Source: Rugamonas sp. A1-17 | GTDB taxonomy: Bacteria > Pseudomonadota > Gammaproteobacteria > Burkholderiales > Burkholderiaceae_D | Reading direction: 5' to 3' | Length of the DNA stretch: 64,000 nt | Assembly (NCBI GenBank): GCA_025548565.1 | Contig: JAJLPB010000001.1 | Span: 434,001-498,000 of the forward strand | Shown: piece after piece, positions 1 to 9,794 of the stretch | How positions within the stretch are numbered: the first letter of the stretch is position 1 | Layout of the letters: each line of letters opens with the position of its first letter | Program-made: the position numbers and the translations under genes | Notes under the pieces: model-generated | The model's input: only the letters and a program-made list of their open reading frames with translations | Databases searched by the model: none | What the model was told of the DNA's origin: nothing

Positions 1-565
1 TTTCATGCTTGTCCCAGATCGTCATGCGATGCTGGTTCAGGTTGTAGGCGTTGATGTAGAACTCCGGCTTCATGCTGGCGATGGCGGAGAAATCGATCGC
101 GCCTTCCAGGAACGGCGCGTGCGCGCACAGGCCCAGACTCTTGGCGGACAGGTTGGACGGCGACATGGTCGACATCAGCAGCTGGGTCCAATCGGTCCAC
201 GGCACCTGGCCGAAAACATTTTGCATCGCACCAAAGACCGGATGGCTGGTGGCCGGCGCGAAAGCGTTGCGGAAGGCGTCCGCCTCCTGGCCCGGTTTGT
301 GGAAGACCTTGTAATTCACCGGCATCATCTTGTAGATGCTGTCGGAGACGCCGGTATCGGCCCAGCGTTTCAGCGCCTGGCGTGGCGAGCCCTCAAGCGG
401 CGCCGCATACAGCAAGCCCATCAGAACGCCAGCACCCGAGGCGGAAATCACGTCGAATTCGACTTCCTGGTCGAGGAAAGCAGCCAGCGCGCCGGCGATC
501 AGAGGCGAGTTCGGCGCACCTCCACCCAAGACCAGGCCGGTCTTCTTTTTCATGGATTGTTGCAT
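1..565 (-). CDS. Patatin-like phospholipase family protein (partial)
   Basis: The gene runs off the left edge, so only about the first 188 residues are visible. The N-terminus carries a glycine-rich stretch, TGLVLGGGAPNSPLIAGAL, which resembles the oxyanion-hole loop of patatin-type serine lipases. About 25 residues later comes the nucleophile-elbow region FDVISASGAGVLMGLL. The family consensus is GxSxG, but here the serine sits in SASGA, so both glycines are replaced. Family members hydrolyse acyl esters with a Ser-Asp dyad; the Asp would lie outside the window. The start at 565 is chosen because AAAGGA lies 8 nt upstream; a second ATG at 553 is possible. Function is inferred from fold motifs only. 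Confidence 0.65.
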   Translation of the reverse strand, partial: MQQSMKKKTGLVLGGGAPNSPLIAGALAAFLDQEVEFDVISASGAGVLMGLLYAAPLEGSPRQALKRWADTGVSDSIYKMMPVNYKVFHKPGQEADAFRNAFAPATSHPVFGAMQNVFGQVPWTDWTQLLMSTMSPSNLSAKSLGLCAHAPFLEGAIDFSAIASMKPEFYINAYNLNQHRMTIWDKHE

Positions 566-675
566 TAAATTTATCCTTTATGCGGCAGTGCAGCATAAGT
601 TATCACGATAAATTCCATGCGGCAACTTTTATTATGGAATGAAGGATATTTGCGGAACGGATAACTGTCTTGTCT

Positions 676-1230
676 TTATGTTGATTCCGGGTCGCGGCCC
701 AGCATGCGCTTGAGGGTGGCGTCCTTGTCGAGCAGGTGGTGCTTGAGCGCGGCGGCGGCGTGCAGCACGATCAGCACCAGCAGCAGGTAGCCGAGGAAGC
801 CGTGCATCGTCTGGCCGAAGTCGGACCAGCGGGCGCTGAGCGGGACGGCCTGGCCGGCCACTTCGTGGCTGGGGAAGATTTGCCAGTCGAAGATGCCGAA
901 TCCGTGGCCGCTGGCGCCGGAGAACAGCATGCCGGTCAGCGGCAGCACGACGGTCAGGATCAGCAGCACCACATGCGCCGCCACAGCGGTCACATGCTCC
1001 AGCCGCGACACCGGCCGCACCGGCTGCGGCAATCCATTGCGCCAGCGCCAGGCCAGCCGCGCCAGGATCGCCACGAACGCCAGCAGGCCGATCGATTTGT
1101 GGATGTCGTACAGATGCCAGGATTCCGTCTCGACCATGTAGATGCCGAGCGCGATCAAGCCAATGATGGTGGCCGCCACCAGCCAATGCAGAACAATGGT
1201 GGTGCGGCTGAATTTTTGCAATGTATCCAT
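676..1230 (-). CDS. Cytochrome b561 family protein
   Basis: This 184-residue protein has about four hydrophobic helices and the histidines expected for two b-type hemes: LHWLVAA in helix 1, DIHKSIG at the start of helix 2, AAHVV in helix 3 and QTMHGFLG plus VLHAAAALKHH near the C-terminus. The family (CybB type) resides in the inner membrane and passes electrons between quinols and acceptors such as oxygen or superoxide. The length matches bacterial CybB. It stands between the patatin-like gene and the housekeeping block, apparently as a single transcription unit. Confidence 0.88.
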   Translation of the reverse strand: MDTLQKFSRTTIVLHWLVAATIIGLIALGIYMVETESWHLYDIHKSIGLLAFVAILARLAWRWRNGLPQPVRPVSRLEHVTAVAAHVVLLILTVVLPLTGMLFSGASGHGFGIFDWQIFPSHEVAGQAVPLSARWSDFGQTMHGFLGYLLLVLIVLHAAAALKHHLLDKDATLKRMLGRDPEST

Positions 1231-1284
1231 CGCGACAAGGTACGTCGAGGTGATGGAATCGTCAACTAAATTTAACGAACGATA

Positions 1285-2232
1285 TCAAGGGAACAGCACC
1301 GGCAGCTCCTGCGCGCGCTTGCGCAGCAGGTTCTTGGCTTCCTCGTATTCGGGATAGATCAGGCCCACGGTGTTCCAGAACTGCGCGCTGTGGTTCATCT
1401 CCAGGATGTGCGCCAGTTCGTGCGCGATCACGTAGTCGATCAGCGGCTGCGAGAAGTGAATCAGCTTCCAGTTCAGGCGGATCTTGCGGTCCACCGTGCA
1501 CGAGCCCCAACGTGTGCCGGCCGACGACAGCCCGAACGAGTGGTAGCGCACCCCCAGCCGCTCCGCGTACATGTCCAGCCGCTGCTCGAACAGTACCTTG
1601 GCTTCCTGCTGGTACCACGACTTCACGCGCTCCTTCAACAGCGTCTCGGTGGCGCCGGGCACCAGCACCATCGACAGCTCGCGCGTGGCCGGATTGTAGC
1701 TGCTGCGATTGCGGCCGCCCACCAGCAGCCGCAGCGTGATGTCGGCGCCCAGATACGGCAGCTGCGCGCCGTCGATCCATTCCACCGGCGGCTTCTCCAG
1801 CCGCGCGGCGCGGCGTTCGCGGCGCTCTTTCAGCTTGCTCAGTATCCAGTGCTGCTTGGTGCGGATGGCGTTGTCGATTTCGGCGATGCTGATGCGCTTG
1901 GGCGCCGTCACGCGCAGGCCTTCGTCGTCGATCATGAAGCCGATCGAGCGGCGGGTCGAACGGCGCAGCGAATATTCGAGCACGAAGTCGCCCACCATCA
2001 GCTGGCGCTTGGGCATCTGCTCCGGCGGAGGCGGCGTTTGCGCGCGCGGCTTGACCGGCACGGCGGTCTCCGGCGGCGCGACGTAGGGCGAAACGGGAGG
2101 AGGTTTATTCGAGGTGGGCGAGGTCGGAATCGACCATACCGGTGCGGTGTACACGGCTTTGGGAGACGACTGCGCCTCCCGTCCAAACAGGTCCAGCTGG
2201 CTGGCGTCGTCTTGCGGCGACGCCGGCTTCAC
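1285..2232 (-). CDS. YgjP-like M48-family metallopeptidase (DUF45)
   Basis: The C-terminal half contains the zinc-metalloprotease signature HELAHILEMNH, preceded by TRWGSC, both diagnostic for the YgjP/WLM-like family. The first 65 or so residues are proline-rich and low in complexity after a QLDLFG segment. The substrate of this family is unknown. It is the last gene of the housekeeping block, just after plsC. The start is uncertain: GTG at 2232 (315 aa) has no Shine-Dalgarno sequence but begins close to QLDLFG, while TTG at 2304 (339 aa, AGGTGG upstream) would overlap plsC by 55 nt. The frame stays open further upstream, but there it only shadows plsC. Confidence 0.82.
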   Translation of the reverse strand: MKPASPQDDASQLDLFGREAQSSPKAVYTAPVWSIPTSPTSNKPPPVSPYVAPPETAVPVKPRAQTPPPPEQMPKRQLMVGDFVLEYSLRRSTRRSIGFMIDDEGLRVTAPKRISIAEIDNAIRTKQHWILSKLKERRERRAARLEKPPVEWIDGAQLPYLGADITLRLLVGGRNRSSYNPATRELSMVLVPGATETLLKERVKSWYQQEAKVLFEQRLDMYAERLGVRYHSFGLSSAGTRWGSCTVDRKIRLNWKLIHFSQPLIDYVIAHELAHILEMNHSAQFWNTVGLIYPEYEEAKNLLRKRAQELPVLFP

Positions 2233-2249
2233 CAGCGTGGCCAGGTCGT

Positions 2250-3002
2250 CTAGCCAGCGTTGTAGGCGTGGGGCGAAATGACGCGCATTTCTGATTCTAT
2301 CCAATTTTCCACCTGTTGCATCATGCTGTCCGGGGTCTGGCCTTCCGGCGAAATCGGTTTGCCTATCGATACTGTAACAAGCCCTGGGCGCTTGATGAAA
2401 GAATTTTTTGGCCAGCACTCGCCGGAGTTGTGGGCAATCGGCACAACCACCGCGCCGGTCTCGATGGCGAGGCGGGTGCCGCCGCTTTTGTACTTGCCGG
2501 CCTTGCCGACCGGGATGCGCGTCCCTTCCGGGAACATGATAATCCACTGGCCGTCGGCCAGCCGCCGCTTGCCGTGGCGGACCACGTCCTGGAAGGCGTA
2601 CTTGCCCTGTTTGCGGTCGATCGGGATCATGCGCAGCAGCGCCATCGCCCAGCCGAAGAAGGGAATGTACAGGATCTCCTTCTTGAACACGAACACCAGT
2701 GGACGCGGCATGTTAGGCAGCAGGAAGATGGTCTCCCACGCCGACTGGTGCTTCGACAGTACCACGGCCGGCGCGTCCGGGAAGTTCTCGGCGCCCTTGA
2801 TTTCGTAGCGGATGCCGCAGATGACCTTCAGGCACCAGATCATGAACACGTTCCAGCGCCCGGTGATGTAGAAGCGCTGGTTGTACGGCAGCGGCGCGGC
2901 CAGCAGGCACACGCAGGCCCAGACGATGGTCGATACCACCATGACGATGGTGAAAATCAGGGAACGCAGAAACAAGACGGGATGACCCAATGCAGACTCC
3001 AA
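2250..3002 (-). CDS. plsC: 1-acyl-sn-glycerol-3-phosphate acyltransferase
   Basis: This 250-residue acyltransferase would convert lysophosphatidate to phosphatidate in the inner membrane. The N-terminus has a hydrophobic segment (residues about 8-38). Block I is KHQSAWET, the HX4(D/E) catalytic motif with Glu in place of the more usual Asp. Block III is FPEGTRIPVG, which binds the glycerol phosphate. Length and motifs match betaproteobacterial PlsC. It lies 6 nt after gmhB and is probably co-transcribed with it. Confidence 0.93.
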   Translation of the reverse strand: MESALGHPVLFLRSLIFTIVMVVSTIVWACVCLLAAPLPYNQRFYITGRWNVFMIWCLKVICGIRYEIKGAENFPDAPAVVLSKHQSAWETIFLLPNMPRPLVFVFKKEILYIPFFGWAMALLRMIPIDRKQGKYAFQDVVRHGKRRLADGQWIIMFPEGTRIPVGKAGKYKSGGTRLAIETGAVVVPIAHNSGECWPKNSFIKRPGLVTVSIGKPISPEGQTPDSMMQQVENWIESEMRVISPHAYNAG

Positions 3003-3008
3003 AACTGT

Positions 3009-3575
3009 TTAGCTAACGACGTGCAGCGCCGGTGGGGCGCTGGTTTTCAGCAGGTGATTGACCATCGCGGCCAGGTCGGGGAACACCATGGTGCCCGGCG
3101 GTAGTCCGCCGGTGGCCTGGGTTTTCTCGCCCTTGCCGGTCAGGACCAGGTAAGGCACGCAGCCGCTGACGTAACCGGCCTGCAGGTCGCGCAGCGAGTC
3201 GCCGACGGTCGGCACGCCTTTCAGGCTGATTTTATAACGTTGCGAGATTTCCGTGAACATGCCCGGCTTCGGCTTGCGGCAATCGCAGGCGTCGGCCGCG
3301 GCATGCGGGCAGAAGAAGATGGCGTCGATGCTGGCGCCCACTTGCTGCGCCAGATTATGCATCTTCTGGTGGATCGCGTTGAGGATCGACATGTCGAAGA
3401 ACTCGCGGGCGATGCCCGACTGGTTCGACGCCACCACCACCCGATACCCCGCCTGGTTCAGGCGGGCGATCGCTTCGAGCGAGCCGGGGACCGGGATCCA
3501 CTCGGCCGGCGACTTGATGAAGTCCGGCGAATCATGGTTGATGACGCCGTCGCGATCGAGGATGATCAGTTTCAT
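3009..3575 (-). CDS. gmhB: D-glycero-beta-D-manno-heptose 1,7-bisphosphate 7-phosphatase
   Basis: This HAD-superfamily phosphatase removes the 7-phosphate during ADP-heptose synthesis for the LPS inner core. It opens with MKLIILDRDGVIN, the DxD nucleophile motif. It has VVASNQSGIAR (motif II) and a zinc-binding loop, CPHAAADACDCRKPKPGM, the feature that separates GmhB from other HAD phosphatases. VGDSLRDLQAG is the C-terminal acidic motif. The chosen ATG matches the usual family N-terminus. An in-frame ATG five codons upstream (3590) directly follows the glyS stop codon and is an alternative. Neither has a clear Shine-Dalgarno sequence. Confidence 0.93.
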   Translation of the reverse strand: MKLIILDRDGVINHDSPDFIKSPAEWIPVPGSLEAIARLNQAGYRVVVASNQSGIAREFFDMSILNAIHQKMHNLAQQVGASIDAIFFCPHAAADACDCRKPKPGMFTEISQRYKISLKGVPTVGDSLRDLQAGYVSGCVPYLVLTGKGEKTQATGGLPPGTMVFPDLAAMVNHLLKTSAPPALHVVS

Positions 3576-3590
3576 GGACGGCGCACCCAT

Positions 3591-5699
3591 TTAGGCCGCC
3601 AGCTTCGAAATGTCGGCCACGCGGTTCATCATGCCGTGCAGCGACGACAGCAGGGCCAGGCGGTTGTTGCGCAGGGCGACATCCTCGGCCATCACCATCA
3701 CGTCGTTGAAGAAGGCGTCGACTTCCTCGCGCAGCTTGGCCAGCGTTTTCAGCGTGCCGGCGAAGTCGCCCTGGTTGAAGGCGGCGTCGATTTCCGGCAG
3801 CACGCGCACCACGGCGGCGTTGAGGTTCTTCTCGGCGGCGTCCTGCAGCAGCGCGACGTTCACGCCGGTGTTGCCGGCGGCGGCCAGCGCTTCCTCGTTC
3901 TTCTTCAGGATGTTGGTGATGCGCTTGTTGGCGGCGGCCAGCGAGGCCGATTCCGGCAGCGCGGCGAAGGCTTGCACTGCTTCCAGGCGCTGCACGATGT
4001 CGTCCAGGCGGTCCGGGTTCTGGGCGACCACCGCTTCGATTTCGTTCGGCGAGAAGCCGCGCTCGCGCAGGATGCCGCGCAGGCGGTCGATCATGAAGGT
4101 ATAGACGTCGGCGCTCGGATCCTTGAAGCCGGCCACGGAGGCGAACAGCTGCGCGGCGTGCGACAGCAGGCCGGAGATCGACAGCGGCAGGCGCTTCTCG
4201 ATCAGCATGCGCAGCACGCCCAGCGCGTGGCGGCGCAGCGCGAACGGATCCTTGTCGCCGGTTGGCGCCAGGCCGATGGCCCAGATGCCGACCAGGGTTT
4301 CCAGCTTGTCGGCCAGCGCCACGGCGGTGCCGGTGACGGTGGACGGCAGGGCGTCGCCGGCGAAGCGCGGTTGGTAGTGCTCGGACGCGGCCAGTGCTAC
4401 GTCTTCCGGTTCGCCGTCGTTGCGGGCGTAGTAGGTGCCCATGATGCCTTGCAGCTCAGGGAACTCGCCGACCATCTCGGTGACCAGGTCGGCCTTCGAC
4501 AGCTTGGCTGCGCGGGTGGCCAGCGCTGCATCGCCGCCGATGGCGCCGGCGATGAAGGCGGCCAGCGCGGCCACGCGTTCGCCGCGTGCGGCCTGGGTGC
4601 CCAGCTTGTTGTGGTAGACGATTTTTTCCAGCAGCGGCAGGCGCGATTCCAGCGTCTTCTTCTTGTCCTGCTCGAAGAAGAACTTGGCGTCGGACAGGCG
4701 CGGACGCACCACGCGCTCGTTGCCGTCGATGATTGCGGCCGGCGTGTCGGTGGCGATGTTGGAGACGATCAGGAAGCGCGAACGCAGCTTGCCGTTGGTG
4801 TCGGTCAGGGCGAAGTATTTCTGGTTGGTCTGCATGGTCAGGATCAGGCATTCCTGCGGCACGGCCAGGTACTCTTCCTCGAACTTGCACTCGTAGACCA
4901 CAGGCCATTCGACCAGCGCGGCCACTTCGTCCAGCAGCGATTCAGGCATCAGCACCGTGTCGGCGCCGGCTTTGGCCAGCAGTTCGGCGCGGATTTTCTC
5001 TTTGCGGTCCTCGACGCTGGCCAGGACCTTGCCTTCGCTCGCCAGCGTGGCGGCGTAGCTGTCGGCATTGACGATGGTGACCATGCGCTGGCCGGGAGCG
5101 GTTAGGAAGCGGTGGCCTTCGCTGACGTTCGACGCGGTCAGGCCGAGCAGGGTCAGTGGCAGCACGTTGGCGCCGTGCAGCGCGATCAGGCTGTGGGCCG
5201 GACGCACGAATTGCACGGTGGCGCCGTCGGGACGCTGGTAGCTCATCACCTTCGGAATCGGCAGCTTGGCGACCGAGTCTTCCAGCGCGGCTTGCAGGCC
5301 GGCTTGCAGCGCGCTGCCGGCCGCGGTGTAGGTGTAGAAGAAGCTTTCGGCCTTGCCGTCCTGCGCGCGTTCCAGGTCGGCCACGGTCAGGTTGGGGAAG
5401 CCCAGCGCGGCCAGTTTCTTGGCCAGCGGCGGTGTGCCGTTGCCGGCGGCGTCCAGCGCCACCGACACCGGCAGCACTTTTTCGCGGATCGATTTGTCCG
5501 GCGAGGTGGCGCGCACCTTGGTGATGGAAACGGCCAGACGGCGCGGCGAGGCGTACGAGGTGGCGACGGTGTCGGCTTCCAGGAAGTCGCGCGATTTCAG
5601 GCCGTTGACGATGCCGTCCGCGAAAGCCTTGCCCAGTTTGGCGAGCGCCTTCGGCGGCAGTTCTTCGGTCAGCAGTTCGATGAGCAGAGTTTGAGTCAT
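3591..5699 (-). CDS. glyS: Glycine--tRNA ligase beta subunit
   Basis: This 702-residue protein is the beta chain of the alpha2beta2 bacterial glycyl-tRNA synthetase, which binds and positions tRNA-Gly. The N-terminus [16 protein letters not shown] is the family signature. The length matches the family (about 690-700 aa), and the C-terminal anticodon-binding helical domain ends [11 protein letters not shown]. It lies 15 nt downstream of glyQ and is followed at once by gmhB. A complete open frame with no anomalies. Confidence 0.97.
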   Translation of the reverse strand: MTQTLLIELLTEELPPKALAKLGKAFADGIVNGLKSRDFLEADTVATSYASPRRLAVSITKVRATSPDKSIREKVLPVSVALDAAGNGTPPLAKKLAALGFPNLTVADLERAQDGKAESFFYTYTAAGSALQAGLQAALEDSVAKLPIPKVMSYQRPDGATVQFVRPAHSLIALHGANVLPLTLLGLTASNVSEGHRFLTAPGQRMVTIVNADSYAATLASEGKVLASVEDRKEKIRAELLAKAGADTVLMPESLLDEVAALVEWPVVYECKFEEEYLAVPQECLILTMQTNQKYFALTDTNGKLRSRFLIVSNIATDTPAAIIDGNERVVRPRLSDAKFFFEQDKKKTLESRLPLLEKIVYHNKLGTQAARGERVAALAAFIAGAIGGDAALATRAAKLSKADLVTEMVGEFPELQGIMGTYYARNDGEPEDVALAASEHYQPRFAGDALPSTVTGTAVALADKLETLVGIWAIGLAPTGDKDPFALRRHALGVLRMLIEKRLPLSISGLLSHAAQLFASVAGFKDPSADVYTFMIDRLRGILRERGFSPNEIEAVVAQNPDRLDDIVQRLEAVQAFAALPESASLAAANKRITNILKKNEEALAAAGNTGVNVALLQDAAEKNLNAAVVRVLPEIDAAFNQGDFAGTLKTLAKLREEVDAFFNDVMVMAEDVALRNNRLALLSSLHGMMNRVADISKLAA

Positions 5700-5714
5700 A
5701 TTATTTATATCGAA

Positions 5715-6644
5715 TTATTTGGCAACTGCGTCAGCGGCGGCGACAGCGGCGGCGGGAGCCATGGGGAAGCCCAGGCGTTCACGCGAATCGTAGTAGGCTT
5801 GCGCGACCAGGCGCGACAGGGCGCGCACGCGGCCGATGTAGGCGGCGCGTTCGGTCACGGAGATGGCGCCGCGCGCGTCCAGCAGGTTGAAGCTGTGCGA
5901 TGCTTTCATGATCTGCTCGTACGCGGGCAGCGTCAGTTGCAGCTCGATCAGGCGCTTGGCTTCCGATTCGTGGTTGTTGAACTGGGCGAACAGCAGCTCG
6001 GTGTTCGAGTGCTCGAAGTTGTAGGCCGACTGTTCCACCTCGTTCTGGTGGAACACGTCGCCGTACTTCAGCGTTTTCGTGACGCCATTCTCTTCCCAGG
6101 TGGTCCACACCAGGTCGTACATGTTCTCGACGCCCTGCAGGTACATGGCCAGGCGTTCGATGCCGTAGGTGATCTCGCCCAGCACCGGCTTGCAATCGAG
6201 GCCGCCAACTTGCTGGAAGTAGGTGAACTGCGTCACTTCCATGCCGTTCAGCCAGACTTCCCAACCCAGGCCCCAGGCGCCCAGCGTCGGCGATTCCCAG
6301 TCGTCCTCGACAAAGCGGACGTCGTTCTGCTTCAGGTCCAGGCCCAGCGCTTCCAGCGAACCGAGGTACAGGTCCAGGATGTTTTCCGGCGCCGGCTTCA
6401 TCACCACCTGGTACTGGTAGTAGTGCTGGCCGCGGTTCGGGTTCTCGCCGTAGCGGCCGTCCTTCGGGCGGCGCGATGGCTGCACGTAGGCCGCGCGCCA
6501 AGGCTCGGGGCCGATCGCGCGCAGGAAGGTGCCGGTGTGGAAGGTGCCGGCGCCGACTTCCATGTCGTAGGGCTGGAGCAAGGCGCAGCCTTGCTTGTCC
6601 CAGTAGGTTTGCAAGGTCAGGATAATTTGTTGAAATGTCAGCAT
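5715..6644 (-). CDS. glyQ: Glycine--tRNA ligase alpha subunit
   Basis: This is the catalytic alpha chain of the tetrameric glycyl-tRNA synthetase, 309 residues. It starts [15 protein letters not shown] and contains the class II core segments [20 protein letters not shown] (motif 2 region) and [14 protein letters not shown]. The frame is open for 66 more codons upstream, but that stretch is Lys/Arg/Pro-rich and unlike the family, so the start is placed at MLTF. About 100 nt separate it from lnt. Confidence 0.97.
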   Translation of the reverse strand: MLTFQQIILTLQTYWDKQGCALLQPYDMEVGAGTFHTGTFLRAIGPEPWRAAYVQPSRRPKDGRYGENPNRGQHYYQYQVVMKPAPENILDLYLGSLEALGLDLKQNDVRFVEDDWESPTLGAWGLGWEVWLNGMEVTQFTYFQQVGGLDCKPVLGEITYGIERLAMYLQGVENMYDLVWTTWEENGVTKTLKYGDVFHQNEVEQSAYNFEHSNTELLFAQFNNHESEAKRLIELQLTLPAYEQIMKASHSFNLLDARGAISVTERAAYIGRVRALSRLVAQAYYDSRERLGFPMAPAAAVAAADAVAK

Positions 6645-6745
6645 CTTGTGTAGTCGGTGGCGCAGCCCAAAGGCGCGCGGTTGCGGTTTCGCTAAAGCGG
6701 CAATTTTAGCGGGTTTTACGGGGAGCCTGTAGAGATTAAGCGGCT

Positions 6746-8317
6746 TTAGGCCGGTTTTGGCTGGTTTTTTGCGCGCCGGGCCCCAAACCAGGCCCCGCCC
6801 AGCGACAGCGCTGCCAGCGCCAGGAACAGCTTGTTCCCCCACAGGATGTACGGGGTGCTGCCGGCCATGCCCTGCACCGTGGCCGCCAGCGCGCCGTAGG
6901 TGTCCACGGGCAGCTGCTGCACCACTTTGCCTTCGCCATTGATGATGGCGGTGGCGCCGGTGTTGGTCGCCCGCAGCATCGGGCGGCCGGTCTCCAGCGT
7001 GCGCATTTGCGAGATCTGCAAATGCTGGGGTATGGCGATGGTGTCGCCAAACCAGGCCAGGTTCGAGATGTTGAGCAGCATGGTGGCCGGTTTCTGGCCC
7101 TGCGCCGGGTTGTTCAGCTGTTCGGCGATCTCTTCGCCGAACAAGTCTTCGTAGCAGATGTTGGGCAGCACGCGCTGGTCCTTGATCGGGAACGATGGCT
7201 GGATGTCGCGGCCGCTGGTCTGGTCGCCCAGCGGGATCGACATCAGGTTGACGAACCAGCGGAAGCCGAACGGGATGAACTCGCCGTATGGCACCAGGTG
7301 ATGCTTGTCGTAGCGGTAGTAGCTCGAGCCCAGCTTGGACGGGATGCCGATCGCGCTGTTGAAGTAGGCGGTCTGGCTGTCGGCCAGCGGAATGCCCAGG
7401 ATCAGGTTGCTGTTGGTCTTGTTGAGGAACTGCGCGATGCCGGGCAGGTAGTCGGGCGGCAGCTGCTGCGGCAGCATGACAATGGCCGTCTCCGGCGTGG
7501 CGATCAGGTCGGCAGGCGCGGCCGTGATGGCGTCCTGGTACAGCTTGAGCGCCGACATCACGCGCGAGCCATTGAATTTTTCATCCTGCGGGATATTCCC
7601 CTGCAGCAGGCGCACCGAGATCGGCTTGCCTTCCGGGTAGGTCCAGTGCAGGAAGCTCAGAGCGACGCCGGCCACGCAGATGGCGACGATCAGCCCGGCC
7701 GCGCGCAGGCGCGTGCGGTGCAGCAGCAACAGCAGGGCGCCGGCGATCACGGCCGCCAGCCAGCCGAGGCCGTACATGCCGATCAGCGGCGCGAACCCGG
7801 CCAGCGGGCTGTGGTTGTGGGCGTAGCCGGCCGACAGCCAAGGGAAGCCGGTGAACAGCCAGCCGCGCAGCCATTCGAACAGCGACCACATGGCCGGCAG
7901 CACCAGCAGGTTGGCGGCCGGCAGCGGCAGCGCCCAGCGTTTGCGCAGCCAGGCCGCGCCGCCCATCGCCAGCGCGACGTAGAAGCCCATGGCCCAGCCC
8001 AGCAGCAGCACGGCGGCGGCCGCCAGCGGCGCCGGCATGGCGCCGTAGGTGTGCATGGAAACGTAGAGCCAGTGGACGCCGGCGGCGGTCCAGCCGAAGC
8101 CGAAGGCCCAGCCGATCAGGGCGGCGGCCTTGACGCTGCTGCTGCGCAGCACCTGGTAGAACAAGGTCGCCAGGCCGAGGATCTCCAGCGGCCACCAGCC
8201 GAACGGCGCGAAGGCGAACACGCACAGCGCGCCGGCCACGGCGGTGATGGCCATGCGGCCACGGGTGGAGCGTTGCGGCTTGGGCGGATCGTTCGGATTG
8301 GCGCGGCGAAAACGCAT
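6746..8317 (-). CDS. lnt: Apolipoprotein N-acyltransferase
   Basis: Lnt adds the third acyl chain to the N-terminal cysteine of lipoproteins, the last step of lipoprotein maturation in the inner membrane. The protein (523 aa) has an N-terminal block of about six membrane helices and a periplasmic nitrilase domain. The Glu-Lys-Cys triad is visible as [19 protein letters not shown] and [12 protein letters not shown] final membrane helix lies near the C-terminus ([17 protein letters not shown]). Its start overlaps the corC stop by one base (TGATG), which indicates translational coupling. Confidence 0.96.
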   Translation of the reverse strand: MRFRRANPNDPPKPQRSTRGRMAITAVAGALCVFAFAPFGWWPLEILGLATLFYQVLRSSSVKAAALIGWAFGFGWTAAGVHWLYVSMHTYGAMPAPLAAAAVLLLGWAMGFYVALAMGGAAWLRKRWALPLPAANLLVLPAMWSLFEWLRGWLFTGFPWLSAGYAHNHSPLAGFAPLIGMYGLGWLAAVIAGALLLLLHRTRLRAAGLIVAICVAGVALSFLHWTYPEGKPISVRLLQGNIPQDEKFNGSRVMSALKLYQDAITAAPADLIATPETAIVMLPQQLPPDYLPGIAQFLNKTNSNLILGIPLADSQTAYFNSAIGIPSKLGSSYYRYDKHHLVPYGEFIPFGFRWFVNLMSIPLGDQTSGRDIQPSFPIKDQRVLPNICYEDLFGEEIAEQLNNPAQGQKPATMLLNISNLAWFGDTIAIPQHLQISQMRTLETGRPMLRATNTGATAIINGEGKVVQQLPVDTYGALAATVQGMAGSTPYILWGNKLFLALAALSLGGAWFGARRAKNQPKPA

Positions 8318-9201
8318 CAGGCGTCGTCGCCGTTTTCAATGGCCGGCGGCAGTTTTTCCACCAGCAGCACGTGGATCTGGCGGGCGTCGGCGCGCAGCAC
8401 TTCGAAGCGCAGGCCTTCCATGTCGAACACGTCGCCCTTGTGCGGCATGCGCGCCAGGTGCTTGGCGACCAGGCCGCCGATGGTGTCGACGTCGTCGTCC
8501 GGCAGCGCGGTGTCGAGTTCCTCGTTGAATTGCTCGATCTCGGTCAGCGCCTTGATGCGCCAGCGCGGGCCGTGCACGCCTTCCTTGATCGACAGGATGT
8601 TGTCCTCTTCCTCGTCGAAGTCGTATTCGTCCTCGATGTCGCCAACGATTTGCTCCAGCACGTCCTCGATGGTGATCAGGCCGGCCACGCCACTGTACTC
8701 GTCCACCACGATGGCCATGTGGTTGTGGTTGGCGCGGAAGTCGCGCAGCAGCACGTTCAGGCGTTTCGATTCGGGGATGAAGATGGCGGGGCGCAGCATG
8801 TCGCGCACGTCGAACGATTCCTCGGCGTAGTAGCGCAGCAGGTCCTTGGCCAGCAGGATGCCGATTACCTTGTCGCGCTCGCCTTCGATGGCGGGGAAGC
8901 GCGAGTGGGCGGTGGCCAGCACTTGCGGCATCCATTCCTCGATCGGCTTGGAGATGTCGATGACGTCCATCTGCGAGCGGGGGATCATGATGTCGCGGGC
9001 GGACAGGTCCGACACCTGGAACACGCCTTCGATCATCGACAGGGCGTCGGCGTCGATCAGGTTGCGTTCGTGGGCGTCGTGCAGAACTTCGAGCAGTTCC
9101 GCGCGGTTCTCTGGCTCGGGGGAAATCAGTGCGGTCAGGCGTTCAAACAGCGACCGGTGGGGTTTGGCGTCAGTCTTGACGCCACTAGAGTGCTCTTGCA
9201 T
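8317..9201 (-). CDS. corC: CorC/HlyC-type transporter-associated protein (YbeX)
   Basis: This 294-residue protein has two CBS domains (from about ARDIMIPRSQMDVID to VVDEYSGVAGLITIEDVLEQIVGDIEDEYD) and a C-terminal CorC_HlyC domain ending with VEKLPP. It lacks a membrane domain, as YbeX/CorC does. The family is linked to Mg/Co efflux and, as YbeX, to ribosome metabolism together with YbeY and YbeZ. Normally ybeY lies immediately upstream; here an opposite-strand toxin-immunity pair lies between them. No Shine-Dalgarno sequence precedes the ATG (the upstream bases are pyrimidine-rich), so expression probably depends on a local promoter. Confidence 0.92.
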   Translation of the reverse strand: MQEHSSGVKTDAKPHRSLFERLTALISPEPENRAELLEVLHDAHERNLIDADALSMIEGVFQVSDLSARDIMIPRSQMDVIDISKPIEEWMPQVLATAHSRFPAIEGERDKVIGILLAKDLLRYYAEESFDVRDMLRPAIFIPESKRLNVLLRDFRANHNHMAIVVDEYSGVAGLITIEDVLEQIVGDIEDEYDFDEEEDNILSIKEGVHGPRWRIKALTEIEQFNEELDTALPDDDVDTIGGLVAKHLARMPHKGDVFDMEGLRFEVLRADARQIHVLLVEKLPPAIENGDDA

Positions 9202-9365
9202 AGGAGGCGTGAGCCGTTGTTTCGAAGGGGTATAGGATACACCAAATGGGGCGGCGGAGCCCTTTTTGTCAAAAAGGCAGCGGGTCTGTGCTTTTGGGCG
9301 AGCTCAATATCCGGAGAATTTTCAGGCGCATGCTGTACGGATTATTCGCCGGGAGCAGATCCGTG

Positions 9366-9794
9366 ATGAGCGTTTTCGAAGGCGCCCTTTGTCAGGATGT
9401 GGCGCTATACTTGGATGTAACCGCGGGATCGATCCGCAGGGTAAACACAGTCGGTGGAACTAAGAATTGTGTGAATTGTTCAGTTGCGACGGATGCAACT
9501 CTGGCGGGACATCCCGCCTCGGCCCTGCTTGGCGGGCCATGTCGAATCGATGTGCTGGAAAAAACTTTTGGAGCGAAGTTTGGTGAGCCCGGAGCGATCG
9601 GCAAGGTGGTGGTGACATTGGCGGCGGCGGGATCTGGTGCCCGAGGTATTGTGTTCGGCGTTAGGCACAACGGCGTGGGACACGTCTTTAATGCCGTCAA
9701 TCAAAAAGGCGTGGTTCGTTTTCTTGATGGTCAAACCGGGCGGGCGGCAGCGCTGGATGGATATGCCCAGTTCCGATTCTTGAGGACAAATTAA
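9366..9794 (+). CDS. Orphan papain-fold toxin domain (glutamine deamidase-like)
   Basis: This 142-residue protein resembles the C-terminal papain-fold toxin domain of polymorphic toxins (Tox-PL / papain fold toxin 1). The visible signature is NCVNCSVATDATLAGHPASA (Cys35 and Cys38), then GHVFNAVNQKG (His106) and VRFLDGQTG (Asp121), the order expected for a Cys-His-Asp centre. No delivery domain, RHS repeat, signal peptide or PAAR motif precedes it. The start is uncertain: ATG 9366 has GGGAG 10 nt upstream; ATG 9330 is an alternative; the frame is open back to 9246. Base composition looks less GC-rich than in the neighbours. Its stop overlaps the next gene's start (TAATG). The family call is from motif memory, so the substrate is unknown. 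Confidence 0.7.
   Translation: MSVFEGALCQDVALYLDVTAGSIRRVNTVGGTKNCVNCSVATDATLAGHPASALLGGPCRIDVLEKTFGAKFGEPGAIGKVVVTLAAAGSGARGIVFGVRHNGVGHVFNAVNQKGVVRFLDGQTGRAAALDGYAQFRFLRTN

Noticed and set aside
3240..5105. An open frame of 621 codons antisense to gmhB and glyS
   Set aside because: The composition is typical of a complement-frame shadow, and glyS is fully conserved on the other strand.
7007..8830. An open frame of 607 codons antisense to lnt and corC
   Set aside because: It crosses two well-defined genes and shows no motif, signal or ribosome site.
9246..9365. Upstream in-frame extension of the toxin domain as a delivery domain remnant
   Set aside because: The 40 extra codons have no signal, repeat or PAAR-like motif and no ribosome site, so I treat them as non-coding.
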